NCBI GenBank assembly: GCA_902809985.1
Contig: CADDXC010000001.1
Span: forward strand, 1,426,001 to 1,490,000
Direction: 5' to 3'
From: Clostridiaceae bacterium BL-3
GTDB taxonomy: Bacteria > Bacillota > Clostridia > Clostridiales > Clostridiaceae
Length of the DNA stretch: 64,000 bases
Of this stretch, positions 8,767-18,420 are shown piece by piece (position 1 is the first letter of the stretch; the number at the start of each line of letters is the position of its first letter). The notes beneath the pieces were generated by a model. The model was not told the origin of the DNA. It made no database searches and worked only from the letters and a program-made list of their open reading frames with translations. The translations under genes were made by a program, and so were the position numbers.

Positions 8767-9615
8767 ATGAAACTTATAAAAAATCGTATAGTCATAAAAG
8801 TGGGTACATCTTCTATTACAAGTAAAAATTATGGAATAAATTTTCAGCACATTGACAAGCTAGCTCAAGTCTTATCTGGTGTCCAGAATTCAGGCTATGA
8901 GATCATCCTCGTTTCATCCGGAGCCATTGCCGTGGGAACAAATAAAATGGGGTTGATTGAGCGTCCCAAAGAACTTAGAATAAAACAAGCTGCTGCTGCT
9001 GTAGGGCAATGCGAACTCATGCATATTTACGATAAATTCTTCAGCGAATACGGTAAGATTGTTGCCCAGATACTTCTAAGTGAAGAAGATGTATACCAGG
9101 AAGAAAAAAATCGCAATCTGATAAACACATTCGATTCCCTTTTAGAGAGAAATATTATTCCTATTGTAAATGAAAATGATTCTGTAAGCCATCGGGAAAT
9201 TGAATCCAGCCAAAAAATATTTGGTGACAATGATACACTTTCCGCAATAGTAGCCGTACTTTGCAGGGCAAAGAAATTAATTCTTATGTCAGATATAGAT
9301 GGGCTCTATGAAAGTGATCCAAGGTTAAACCCCAACGCAAGACTTATCCAACAAGTTAGTAATATTGATGAAAATATCCGTAAACTGGCAAAAGGTTCTA
9401 GTTCAAACCGTGGTACCGGTGGAATGATCACAAAGCTTGATGCAGCCCAAATTGCCACTTCACATGGCATTGATATGATTATAACCCATGGTCAAAGACC
9501 AGAGAATTTATACAGTATTATTGAAGGTAAACAAATAGGAACTTTATTTGTTGGGAAAAACAAAGACATTCTTCACACAAAACACCGTGTTTTGACAGCT
9601 CCTATTCACATATGA
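8767..9615 (+). CDS. proB: Glutamate 5-kinase
   Basis: Phosphorylates glutamate with ATP in the first step of proline synthesis. The amino-acid kinase fold is seen in VIKVGTSSIT at the N-terminus, LVSSGAIAVG, IPIVNENDSVS and FGDNDTLSAIVA. The LMSDIDGLYESDPR and GTGGMITKLDAA signatures follow. The 282-residue protein ends right after the kinase domain and lacks the C-terminal PUA domain of longer ProB proteins. AGAAAGGATTGG precedes the ATG. The leader is a proline T-box. No proA or proC lies next to it, which is unusual because proBA is normally one operon. Confidence 0.95.
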   Translation: MKLIKNRIVIKVGTSSITSKNYGINFQHIDKLAQVLSGVQNSGYEIILVSSGAIAVGTNKMGLIERPKELRIKQAAAAVGQCELMHIYDKFFSEYGKIVAQILLSEEDVYQEEKNRNLINTFDSLLERNIIPIVNENDSVSHREIESSQKIFGDNDTLSAIVAVLCRAKKLILMSDIDGLYESDPRLNPNARLIQQVSNIDENIRKLAKGSSSNRGTGGMITKLDAAQIATSHGIDMIITHGQRPENLYSIIEGKQIGTLFVGKNKDILHTKHRVLTAPIHI

Positions 9616-9747
9616 CCGTCAAAATTAAAATTTATAAATTGGGAACAACACTAAGATATTATACAGCTACAGCAAATATAACATATCATGCTGCAGTTGT
9701 ATTATTATTGTACAAATTCTTCTATTCAAGTTTCTATCAATGTCATT

Positions 9748-10551
9748 TCAATTTCTTCTAACAACTACAAAAAATAGGCTTACCAAAAAGGTTATCATAG
9801 AGAATATCACTGCCACAACTAAAAAACTCGTTACTAAAATATTATATTTTATCAAATTAACCTCCTGAATATATTTCGACAATCCAAAAATATTCAATAT
9901 AAACAGTATGAAAAATATAGCTGTCAATCCTATTGAAGCACCTCTTATATCGGCCAAACTCAGCGATATATGAGAAGATATGCATATGGATATAAACAGA
10001 AATACATAAAAATAAGGATTTTGAAAATTTCCAGTTGAGAAAATATTCTTTACGAGTCCGAGATAGGAATGTGCTATTCCCATAACTGTGGATTTATCTA
10101 TTGTTTCCACGTGGATATTTCTCATTAAGATATTCATAAAATTATTATAAGTTTGTGGAATGCTCACATACATCAGAGCAACCATGCAGGCAATGCCCCC
10201 AAAAATGGGGGCTATCCCTATAAAAAAATTTCCTATTTGCTCATAAATACTGTTTTGATCATAACTGTGCTCTACGTATCCCATGACACCGTTGGCATCC
10301 GGCTTTTGAAGCAATTTAATGGCAGTAATTCTATGCCCAAACAGCAGTGCAGCTATTCCATGGCTGAGTTCATGTATGGGCACTCCAATAAAACCAGTTA
10401 CCATTACTGCCTTGTTTCCAAGACTTCTTTGAAAATTTATCAGTGAATAATTTCTGAGCATGCCCAAAAGAAAACCTACAAATATCATCATACCTGTCAA
10501 ATTGGCAGTTTCTACACAAGTCTTAATGAACAATTGTATTAAAAGCTTCAA
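9748..10551 (-). CDS. Integral membrane protein with HELSH motif (M50-like metalloprotease candidate)
   Basis: Membrane protein of 267 residues with about six hydrophobic segments. His60-Glu61-x-x-His64 (IHELSHG) sits in a hydrophobic stretch as in site-2-type membrane metalloproteases, and GIAPIFGG further on may match the second conserved region of that family. The cytosolic-looking loop YVEHSYDQNSIYEQ lies between them. It starts at a TTG with a weak ribosome site 18 bp after the TipAS-type MerR regulator gene, so the two are likely co-expressed. Proteolytic activity is inferred from the motif only; a non-peptidase membrane protein is possible. Confidence 0.6.
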   Translation of the reverse strand: MKLLIQLFIKTCVETANLTGMMIFVGFLLGMLRNYSLINFQRSLGNKAVMVTGFIGVPIHELSHGIAALLFGHRITAIKLLQKPDANGVMGYVEHSYDQNSIYEQIGNFFIGIAPIFGGIACMVALMYVSIPQTYNNFMNILMRNIHVETIDKSTVMGIAHSYLGLVKNIFSTGNFQNPYFYVFLFISICISSHISLSLADIRGASIGLTAIFFILFILNIFGLSKYIQEVNLIKYNILVTSFLVVAVIFSMITFLVSLFFVVVRRN

Positions 10552-10569
10552 ATCTCATCATCTTTCTTT

Positions 10570-11337
10570 CTATTTCTTCATACCGGTATAAATAAAAATA
10601 GCATCCCTTAAAAATTTGGCCATTCCAGGTTTTCTCTTGTCATAATAAGCTGTAAATCTTCTGTCATCCACATACATCTGTGCAACACCTACATGAGCTT
10701 CTTTTGAATAGCTGTCCCAAAAGTAGGAGAGCCACCTCCTGTGCATATCTGCTGCTTTTTGTGCCAGTTCTCCCCCCGGGTTTTTTGTCTCAAAGGCACT
10801 TTCCAATGTATCCATTATATCACTTTGCAGTTTTTCAGCTTCCCTATACTGATTTTCAGTCATATTTCTGAATTTTTCATTGGATCTCTCAACAGTATCA
10901 TCACCGTACTTTTCCCTGATTTCCCTGCCATATTTCTTTTCGTTGCCTTCTATAAGCCTTTCCTTAAAGCCTTCAAATTTTTCACTATCTGTCATCTTAA
11001 TTCTTCCTTCCCTAAACGCAATGGTTTTTTCCACATTTGAAATGATCAAATCCAATTTACGCCTTTTTTCAAGGAGTTTCTCATGGTGCTTTTTCAGAGC
11101 CTTTACAGTATCAAAACTGGTGGAAGTCACAATATTCTTTATATCTTCCAGATTAACCCCTAGTTCTTTATAAAAAAGTATCTGCTGAAGTCTATCCACT
11201 TCCATCTGTCCGTAAATTCTGTATCCTGATGAATTGATTCTGGCCGGCTTCAGTATTCCAATTTCATCATAATACCGGATTGCCCTTTTACTGACTCCAG
11301 AAAGTTTACTGAGTCCCTGTACTGTATAATATTCCAT
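10570..11337 (-). CDS. MerR-family regulator with C-terminal TipAS domain
   Basis: The N-terminal MerR winged helix is clear: YTVQGLSKLSGVSKRAIRYY, then DEIGILKPARINSSGYRIYG (residues 1-45), followed by a dimerising coiled coil to about residue 105. The C-terminal half (about 115-255) matches TipAS-type antibiotic-recognition domains, with KYGDDTVERSNEKFRNMTENQYREA and the ending FLRDAIFIYTGMKK. This family is related to TipA and Mta, which activate multidrug resistance genes on ligand binding. The ATG at 11337 follows AAGGAGG. The membrane protein downstream is the obvious candidate target; autoregulation is likely from family behaviour. Confidence 0.9.
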   Translation of the reverse strand: MEYYTVQGLSKLSGVSKRAIRYYDEIGILKPARINSSGYRIYGQMEVDRLQQILFYKELGVNLEDIKNIVTSTSFDTVKALKKHHEKLLEKRRKLDLIISNVEKTIAFREGRIKMTDSEKFEGFKERLIEGNEKKYGREIREKYGDDTVERSNEKFRNMTENQYREAEKLQSDIMDTLESAFETKNPGGELAQKAADMHRRWLSYFWDSYSKEAHVGVAQMYVDDRRFTAYYDKRKPGMAKFLRDAIFIYTGMKK

Positions 11338-11414
11338 GTTTTTACCTCCTTGTAAATTAAATATAAACCTTTACGCAGCGTTAATGTCAATAGGAAAAAC
11401 AGCCAATGTATTCA

Positions 11415-12596
11415 TCAGCGGGAACAGGCTAATTTATCAAGGATTTTTCTCAAAAATGGAGTTTTTACCTCAATTGCCTTTTGAGGGCACATTTCCTGAC
11501 AGCAGTAACATCGGATACATTTGTCATAATCGTACTGGGGAATCGTTCCCATGTCCTTATCAAGTTTTATGGCCTTTCCTTCTACAGGACAGCTATTTAC
11601 ACATATTCCACAGCGGATACACCTTTCCTCTACTACATAGGGTCTCTGCCTTATGAGCTTCATAAGCCATTCAACTCTATGAAAACCCGCTTTTTTTATA
11701 TCTCCACGATAGACATCAAAATTCATTTTTCCATATTTCTTGACAATCTCCTCTATTGGTTTTTCTCCTTGAGGAGTTAAAATCTCTATATTCTCATCAT
11801 GCCAGTTTCCAAGTCCCCATACTTCTCCGTTTACATTGGTGGGCACTGATTCTGGGTCAAGATTGATGAGCCTGCAGAAGACGCTGTCAAGAGCCACCGG
11901 ATCCCCGGACATGAGGATAACATTCATCTTTACAGGTCTTCCCGACGAAGGTCCATTTCCCTCCATGGCCACAATTCCATCCATAATATGGAGTCTTGGC
12001 TTTATCATTACATGCAGATCACAGAGCATTTTTGCAAATCTGTCTGCATTCTGATACTTTGCATGACTCAGCCCCTTGTTGAAACCATATATGCAGCCAA
12101 ATATATTTTTCACAGCTCCAGTAACACGTTCTAGGGCATGGGTTTTCATTTTACAGACATTTATAACTGCCTCAGCATCTAAAGCCCCCCTGCTTATTAC
12201 AAAACTTTTTGCAACTTTTCCCTGTGGAAAATCAACTTTTTCTCCCTGCCTAAAATCAGCTTCCTCAATTCCCAATTCTTCAGCTGCCCTGGCAATTCCA
12301 GCAGTATTTGATATTTTCGTAGGATTGCCATTTCCCGGTGAATCACCATATGAAATCTTATTATATCCACTTTCCTTCAGAACTCTTGCCACAGCTTTAA
12401 AAACCGACGGATGAGTTGTTATAGCTTGATCCGGCACTGCCCTTTTTAAAAGATTGGGTTTTAAAAGAATTTTTTCATCTTTTCTCATAAAATTTTCTAT
12501 TCCACCTAGAAGCTCCAGCCCTCTTTTAACGGTTCTATATACTTTATCTTCATCATAGTCAGTACATTCAAGTAGTATAACTCTACTTTTTTTCAA
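11415..12596 (-). CDS. DUF362 domain protein with two 4Fe-4S clusters
   Basis: Cytoplasmic iron-sulfur protein of about 393 residues. The N-terminal DUF362 region contains ILLKPNLLKRA, GDSPGNGNPTK, NVCKMKTHALERVTGAVKNI and MEGNGPSSGRP. The C-terminus has two ferredoxin motifs, CIRCGICVNSCP and CIRCYCCQEMCP. I place the start at the TTG at 12594-12596, which follows AAAGGAGGG at good spacing; an upstream ATG reading would run through that ribosome site. The biochemical role of DUF362 proteins is not established; redox or maturation roles are guesses. It stands alone, divergent from the YhgE pair. Confidence 0.85.
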   Translation of the reverse strand: MKKSRVILLECTDYDEDKVYRTVKRGLELLGGIENFMRKDEKILLKPNLLKRAVPDQAITTHPSVFKAVARVLKESGYNKISYGDSPGNGNPTKISNTAGIARAAEELGIEEADFRQGEKVDFPQGKVAKSFVISRGALDAEAVINVCKMKTHALERVTGAVKNIFGCIYGFNKGLSHAKYQNADRFAKMLCDLHVMIKPRLHIMDGIVAMEGNGPSSGRPVKMNVILMSGDPVALDSVFCRLINLDPESVPTNVNGEVWGLGNWHDENIEILTPQGEKPIEEIVKKYGKMNFDVYRGDIKKAGFHRVEWLMKLIRQRPYVVEERCIRCGICVNSCPVEGKAIKLDKDMGTIPQYDYDKCIRCYCCQEMCPQKAIEVKTPFLRKILDKLACSR

Positions 12597-13025
12597 ATTA
12601 CAATCCCTCCTTTTCTTCATTTTCTCATAAGGCAAACTTATCCAGGTGCATAACAGTACTTGTCCCCCACCTTATGAAGTTGGGAATATTAACAATGTAT
12701 TCTTCGGATAGATGTCCTTTTGTTAGACATTACACCATAACTATATAATGTAATTATAACATTATTTCTATGGAAAATCAGGCATAAAAAAGACACCTTA
12801 AGACTTCTCTTTCCAGAATTAAAAGCTATTTTTCATCTTGATCTTTGAGCTCATCCAAAATTAGAATACAGATTAGTAAATAAGGATACCATATAAATAC
12901 TCAAAAAATTTACCGGTATAAAAATAATTATTTTAGGTAACTTTAGCCGTTTTTATAACAACATCAATTTCAATTAAAACATTTAAGAAACACATTTTCC
13001 AGTTATTTTATAGGAGTGATATGAG
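12597..13025. other. Intergenic region with a 32-bp remnant of the 17.5-kb membrane gene
   Basis: This 429-bp gap separates the DUF362 gene and the first YhgE gene, which diverge. At 12826-12857 on the minus strand it matches the last codons of the HAAS-domain membrane protein gene at 17.5 kb (WMSSKIKMKN) with two base differences, followed there by loss of the frame. It looks like the tail of a deleted paralogue. The rest holds AT-rich promoter sequence and an AGGAGTGAT ribosome site before 13026. Confidence 0.4.
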
Positions 13026-15191
13026 ATGATAAAGAATATCATAAGTATATTTAAAAGAGATATAAAAACCATCATAAAAAATAAAGCGGCACTAGCAACT
13101 GTACTAGGATTATGTATAATGCCCTGTTTATATACACTGGTAAATGTGAGGGCAATCTGGAATCCTTACTCCAGTGCCAAATTGAGTAATATTTCTATAG
13201 CCGTGGTAAACAGGGATCAGGGTGCTCTATTTCAGGATAGGAATATCAACATGGGAGATGAAATTGTAAATAATCTAAAAAAAAATCATAATATTGGATG
13301 GAAATTTGTCGACTCAAAAGAAGCCGATCAGGGAATGATGGATGGAAAATACTATGCTGAAATTGAGATACCTGAAGATTTTTCCTACGATCTTTCAAGT
13401 ATAATTACGGATAATCCAAGAAAGGCTCAGATATTTTATAAATCAAATACAAAGACCAGTCCTATGGGAAGCAAAATCACCGAAGGTGCAGTTAACTCCC
13501 TTGTGAGCTCCATAAAATCCAATTTTGTATATTCAGTAAACAAAGCTATATTTTCTTCTCTGAATATTATAGGGAAAAAAGCAGAAAAAAATAAATTTCA
13601 GATAATAGACCTAAAGAATTCAATAATAGCTCTAGGTGACAATATGGACCTCGTTACAGCTGTACTTGGAGGCATAAATGACAATGCCAGTGATATTGCA
13701 CTGATTCTTACTCAATTAAAACCCATTATTTCTACGGCCGGAAATATAAATATAACAAATCAAGTACCTGTCGGCAATAAAGAACTTATAAAATCAATAA
13801 AATCTTCCCTAAACAATTCCTTTGACAACATTCAAGTAAACTTCAACAATGCCAAAGCAGATATTTATAGACTTCAGACCCTTGCGGACAATTTGAATTC
13901 ATCAATTGAAGATGTAAATTTCTCTAACATAAACTCCACAGCGGACAAGATGAATTATCAGATAGATATGTTAAATGGAGAAGTTGACTCCATAATAGAT
14001 TTTTTGCAGACAGTAAACGGGTTTGCACACAACAGCAGAATATCAAATCTTTTAAATTCCTTAAATGATGTAAAAAGTCTTTTGAATATTGAGAGGAATA
14101 ATATAAATAATCTTCAGCAGAGTTTAAACAATACAAATCAGATAAACAGCAGCTTGAATAATTCTATAGTTCACAATACATGGAATGTGAGTTTGAAGCT
14201 CATTGATTCTGTCAACCAGTACAATAATGAAGTAAAAGGAGAGTTAGATGCAATAACTGATGATTTAATAGCATCCTCAAATAATTCTGCCGATATTTTA
14301 AAGACTGCAGAATTTATGAATAAGCGGGGCATCAAATCTATAAATACCTTGATAGATGGAAGCAGACTTATAGCTGATTCCTCTGGAAAACTTGAGAATC
14401 AGCTTCTTCAATTTAAAAAGCCTATTATAAATGCCAGTAACAAACTAAAACTTACAAATAACAAGGATATAGTGAAAATAATAACCATACTTCAAAACGA
14501 TCCTGAAATAATGGGAAATTTTATGGCCAATCCATTTAATATAAAGGAGGAAAATATTTATACAATTCCAAACTTCGGATCAGCATTTGCACCTACTTAT
14601 ATGACAATTTCCATATGGGTTGGATGTACCATGCTTGCAGCAATGCTTAAAACAACTGCAGCCAAATTTGAAGGATCTGAAAATCTATCATTGAAAGAGG
14701 AGTATTTTGGAAAGATGCTGCTTTTCGTTTCAATTTCTATAATACAATCTCTTATAATTGTATTTACCACTAAATTTATACTCCATGTTTATACTGAAAA
14801 TTTCTTCCTTATGATAATTTTTGGATTGATTTCATCCCTGGCATTTTCGACAATAGTATACAGTATGGTGTCCATATTTGGAAATCTTGGAAAGGCAATT
14901 GCTGTCTTATTAGTTGTAGTACAGCTTGCAGGGAGCGGTGCTACTTATCCTATACAGCTTAACCCATTAATTTTTAGAATATTTCAGCCTTTCTTTCCGT
15001 TTACCTACAGCCTAAGCGGATTTAGAGAATCGATTGGAGGGCCTCTTATAAGTACTGTAGTCATAGATTTTTCAATACTTGTTCTTATGTCTGTAATTGC
15101 CGTATTGGTGGGATTGTTCTTGAAAAAGCCTCTCTATGGGATAATGAATAGATTTCATAGTAAATTTATAGAGTCAGGTATTGGAATATAA
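13026..15191 (+). CDS. YhgE/Pip domain membrane protein (first of a tandem pair)
   Basis: Membrane protein of 721 residues related to YhgE and the phage-infection protein Pip. An N-terminal membrane helix (ALATVLGLCIMPCLYTLVNV) is followed by a conserved extracellular YhgE domain (WNPYSSAKLSNISIAVVNRDQG, GKYYAEIEIPEDFSYDLSS). A long coiled-coil, Asn/Ser-rich stalk spans about residues 160-490. Five to six C-terminal helices form an ABC-2-like bundle with PIQLNPLIFRIFQPFFPFTYSLSGFRESIGG. The function is not established; family members have been linked to export and phage adsorption. It is followed after 26 bp by a paralogue of almost the same length. Confidence 0.9.
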   Translation: MIKNIISIFKRDIKTIIKNKAALATVLGLCIMPCLYTLVNVRAIWNPYSSAKLSNISIAVVNRDQGALFQDRNINMGDEIVNNLKKNHNIGWKFVDSKEADQGMMDGKYYAEIEIPEDFSYDLSSIITDNPRKAQIFYKSNTKTSPMGSKITEGAVNSLVSSIKSNFVYSVNKAIFSSLNIIGKKAEKNKFQIIDLKNSIIALGDNMDLVTAVLGGINDNASDIALILTQLKPIISTAGNINITNQVPVGNKELIKSIKSSLNNSFDNIQVNFNNAKADIYRLQTLADNLNSSIEDVNFSNINSTADKMNYQIDMLNGEVDSIIDFLQTVNGFAHNSRISNLLNSLNDVKSLLNIERNNINNLQQSLNNTNQINSSLNNSIVHNTWNVSLKLIDSVNQYNNEVKGELDAITDDLIASSNNSADILKTAEFMNKRGIKSINTLIDGSRLIADSSGKLENQLLQFKKPIINASNKLKLTNNKDIVKIITILQNDPEIMGNFMANPFNIKEENIYTIPNFGSAFAPTYMTISIWVGCTMLAAMLKTTAAKFEGSENLSLKEEYFGKMLLFVSISIIQSLIIVFTTKFILHVYTENFFLMIIFGLISSLAFSTIVYSMVSIFGNLGKAIAVLLVVVQLAGSGATYPIQLNPLIFRIFQPFFPFTYSLSGFRESIGGPLISTVVIDFSILVLMSVIAVLVGLFLKKPLYGIMNRFHSKFIESGIGI

Positions 15192-15217
15192 ATATTGATA
15201 ATAGGAGTGACACCAGC

Positions 15218-17380
15218 ATGAATACTGTATTTAAAATATTAAAGAGGGATCTTAAAAACATAACAAAAAATTTTGCTGTGCTCATAACGATTATAGTATT
15301 CTGCTTTCTCCCATCCTCCTATGCACTTGTAAATATAAAAGCGTCCTGGGATCCCTACTCAAAGGCCAATACCAGCAGACTTCCCATTGCAGTTGTCAAC
15401 AAAGATGAGGGCGGCAGCATTAATGAAAGGACTATAAATGTAGGAAATGAGATTATAAACGAGTTAAAAAAAGACAGGAGTATCAACTGGGTTATCATAG
15501 ATGAATGGCAGGGAAATTACGGGCTCAATACTGGAAAGTACTATTCATTGATAGAAATTCCTGAAGATTTTTCAAGTAGACTTCTCACGCTTGCCACCTC
15601 GGAACCTCAAAAACCAAATATAGTATACAGAGCCAATGAGAAATTGAATGCAGCGGCTACTGAAATTACAAGCCAGGCAAAAGATGTGCTGGCGGATCAG
15701 ATTAAATCAAACTTTGTAAAGATAAGCAGCAGGGAAGCTCTCAAACAGATGAATTCCATCGGCAAAAAGTTAAACAATTATAAACCTGAAATTCTACAAA
15801 TTAAAGACTCGCTGGAGGATTCCATCACAGCCATATATAAAACAAAAAAATATCTGTCGGAGGTAAACGGAAATTCAAGGGAGATACAGGATTATTTAAA
15901 TAAGCTTAAAAATGACATTCCAAGACTTTCCAGACAGATTGAAAGCCTTCAGGATATTGTAAATCATGGCAGATCCCTTGCACAGTCCACAAAACAAACT
16001 ATAAATTCAGCACAGAATAATCTGTCAAACGGGATAAATGAACTTCAGAACCAAAATACTCAGCTTCAATCCCTTTTGTCAAGTCTTGAAAATACGGACA
16101 ATGAATTTGTAAATTCTAGTGCCATAAACAATACTATAGATCAGCTAGATAATCTAAATGATTCGATGATTGAAAAAATTGACAGCAGTTTCAAAACACT
16201 CAATGCTATAGATGATGTGTTGCCAAACAATGGTGCGGTGGAGCTCATAAATACCCTGTCTAGAATGAAGAATTCCATACAGATGGAAAAAGGTTCTCTT
16301 GCACAATTGAAGCAGCTTGTGAACAGTAATGGTTCAAAGGAAAGTACAGATTCAATTATAGCTCAGCTCTCTAAAATGAGAAATGAATTGTCATCGGATG
16401 CAGTGAATATATCCAATGTTTTTTATTCAAATGCCAGCCAGACTTTGAACAACATGAGCAATAATATTGATAGGAGTCTGGAAATTTATGAGGGTATACT
16501 TCAATCTACAAGAACGATTATTCCTCAGCTTAATTCACTGGCAAATGCAGGTGCCTCTATCAGTGAAATATCAATATCACATGTAAACCAGATAAACAAA
16601 AGGCTTGGAGATATTCAGAACAGATTAAACCAGCTAAGCAAAGATACGAATATGATAAATGAAAAGAATATTGATCATATAATAGAAATAATGGAAAAAA
16701 GTCCTGAAATTTCAAGTCTATTGTCATCTCCGATAGAGTTGAAAAACGTTCAGCTCTATAATCTTGGATTATTTGGATATGGAGTCACTCCTTTTTATAC
16801 TACGCTGTCAATATGGGTAGGTATACTTCTTCTTTCAACTATACTTACGCTGAAATGCAAAAAATTTGGAGATGGAACAAAGGTCAGCATGATTCAGGAA
16901 TATTCTGGAAAATTATTTCTTTTCATGGGACTCTCTTTAATACAGACATCTATAACTCTACTTGGAGAATTTTTGCTTCTGGGAATAAGACCTGTGAATA
17001 TACCTGCCATGATAGGAGTTGCATTTGTGGTAAGTATAACATTTTCCATAATAATATTTACATGCATATTTATATTAGGAAATGTAGGGAAAGCCCTGGT
17101 TACAGTTCTTATGATATTCCAGATTTTTGGAACAGGCGGCATATACCCTCTTCAAATTATTTCAACAAGACTTGCCAACATGGCGCCATTTTTACCATTT
17201 ACCTATTCCATAAATGGGTTTAGGGAAGCAATTGGAGGTCCCAACTGGGATCATCTTCTTAAAATATTTGGAATGCTTGGCTGTTTTACAGGAATATTTC
17301 TTCTCATTGCCCCCCTTAAAAAGGTATTCCAAAGGCAGATACAGCAGATGGAAAATGACTTTAAAAAGTCACAGCTATAA
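15218..17380 (+). CDS. YhgE/Pip domain membrane protein (second of a tandem pair)
   Basis: Paralogue of the preceding gene, 720 residues, with the same architecture: N-terminal helix, YhgE head (WDPYSKANTSRLPIAVVNKDEG, KYYSLIEIPEDFSSRLL), long coiled-coil stalk and C-terminal membrane bundle (GGIYPLQIISTRLANMAPFLPFTYSINGFREAIGG). Both halves align end to end, so the pair arose by tandem duplication and probably forms a heterodimer or alternating complex. AGGAGTGAC precedes the ATG. A short hairpin (GCTGGC...GCCAGC, 17483-17505) lies downstream but lacks a T-run. Confidence 0.9.
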   Translation: MNTVFKILKRDLKNITKNFAVLITIIVFCFLPSSYALVNIKASWDPYSKANTSRLPIAVVNKDEGGSINERTINVGNEIINELKKDRSINWVIIDEWQGNYGLNTGKYYSLIEIPEDFSSRLLTLATSEPQKPNIVYRANEKLNAAATEITSQAKDVLADQIKSNFVKISSREALKQMNSIGKKLNNYKPEILQIKDSLEDSITAIYKTKKYLSEVNGNSREIQDYLNKLKNDIPRLSRQIESLQDIVNHGRSLAQSTKQTINSAQNNLSNGINELQNQNTQLQSLLSSLENTDNEFVNSSAINNTIDQLDNLNDSMIEKIDSSFKTLNAIDDVLPNNGAVELINTLSRMKNSIQMEKGSLAQLKQLVNSNGSKESTDSIIAQLSKMRNELSSDAVNISNVFYSNASQTLNNMSNNIDRSLEIYEGILQSTRTIIPQLNSLANAGASISEISISHVNQINKRLGDIQNRLNQLSKDTNMINEKNIDHIIEIMEKSPEISSLLSSPIELKNVQLYNLGLFGYGVTPFYTTLSIWVGILLLSTILTLKCKKFGDGTKVSMIQEYSGKLFLFMGLSLIQTSITLLGEFLLLGIRPVNIPAMIGVAFVVSITFSIIIFTCIFILGNVGKALVTVLMIFQIFGTGGIYPLQIISTRLANMAPFLPFTYSINGFREAIGGPNWDHLLKIFGMLGCFTGIFLLIAPLKKVFQRQIQQMENDFKKSQL

Positions 17381-17520
17381 TGTGAGTTTATTTGTGCTGA
17401 CAACAAAAAAATATTTATAATCATACACTCCACGGCAGCATCACACCCATATTTATCAGCAAATATTACAGTTGTAATTCCCGCTGGCATTACAGTTTTG
17501 CCAGCATATTTCTTCTACAA

Positions 17521-18417
17521 TCAGGATCTATTTTTCATTTTGATCTTTGAACTCATCCAGAGTTCTATAAGTACTTCACAGGCAACTGCAAATAAAAATA
17601 CAACCCAGGAATATTTAAAACCAATTATAAAACCCAATAATACAAAAAGCGCCGCCGCAAACAGCCAAAGTGCTCCGGATAAAAGCCCTCTCTGCTCCAG
17701 GGTTTTTGCATCTCCATATGCAGTAGCATAATTCTCCTTAAACATTCTTTCTCTTTCCAATACCCAGGGTTTATGTCTTTCTTTTTCAGTGAGCAGTAAA
17801 AATACAAGCACACAGAGACCTGGAATTACAAAAGGCATAAGACTTCCAGATACGGATTCAAGCCCCATTCCGTCCATAAAATACAGCATGGCCGAAACGC
17901 AAACTCCAAACACAATCACAGCAGATGAAATGCCATATATCAGGGCACGTTTCCATTCCATAGGGAAATCGGTGTTTGTTTCCTGAGTAAGGCCCAAAAA
18001 TACAAACATGGCTGTGGAAATTGAAATAAATACCGGTAGAGTAGATACCCCCGTGGATATTTCACCTGTGCTAAAATAAGTTGTGAATGCTGATATTATA
18101 GCAAACAGCGCAATGGCACCTGCAGCTGCATAACCAACAGCATGCTTTTTGTCAACCTGTATTCTTGAATGTACATACATTTGGTCAATGACCTCCTTCC
18201 TCTTCTGCCGGCTTATCTGATCTGCAATTTTAGTAATATCACCTAGTTCAGCTGCTGCCTTTTCAAAGGCTTTTTCATCAGACTCGCTCTGATTTTTAAA
18301 CTCTTTAATTCTCTCCTGCAGATTGATTGCAATTTCTTCCTTGAAATCCTTGAGCTCGGGAGTATCTTCATAATCCCGAAAAAGTCTATCTATATAAACC
18401 TGAACTTTCACATCCAT
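17521..18417 (-). CDS. HAAS-domain membrane protein partnered with PadR
   Basis: Protein of 298 residues. The first 90 form a charged helical domain (YIDRLFRDYEDTPELKDFKEEIAINLQERI...AAAELGDITKIADQI) of the HAAS/permease-prefix type that usually follows PadR genes. About six membrane helices follow in pairs. It starts at ATG 18417, immediately after the PadR stop, so the two are translationally coupled. In related pairs the membrane protein acts with the PadR repressor in envelope-stress control; the exact role is unknown. A 3'-terminal copy of this gene's last codons also occurs at 12.83 kb. Confidence 0.8.
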   Translation of the reverse strand: MDVKVQVYIDRLFRDYEDTPELKDFKEEIAINLQERIKEFKNQSESDEKAFEKAAAELGDITKIADQISRQKRKEVIDQMYVHSRIQVDKKHAVGYAAAGAIALFAIISAFTTYFSTGEISTGVSTLPVFISISTAMFVFLGLTQETNTDFPMEWKRALIYGISSAVIVFGVCVSAMLYFMDGMGLESVSGSLMPFVIPGLCVLVFLLLTEKERHKPWVLERERMFKENYATAYGDAKTLEQRGLLSGALWLFAAALFVLLGFIIGFKYSWVVFLFAVACEVLIELWMSSKIKMKNRS

Positions 18418-18420
18418 TTT

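Noticed and set aside
17483..17505. Terminator between YhgE copy 2 and the HAAS gene
   Set aside because: The stem is only six base pairs and no T-run follows on either strand.
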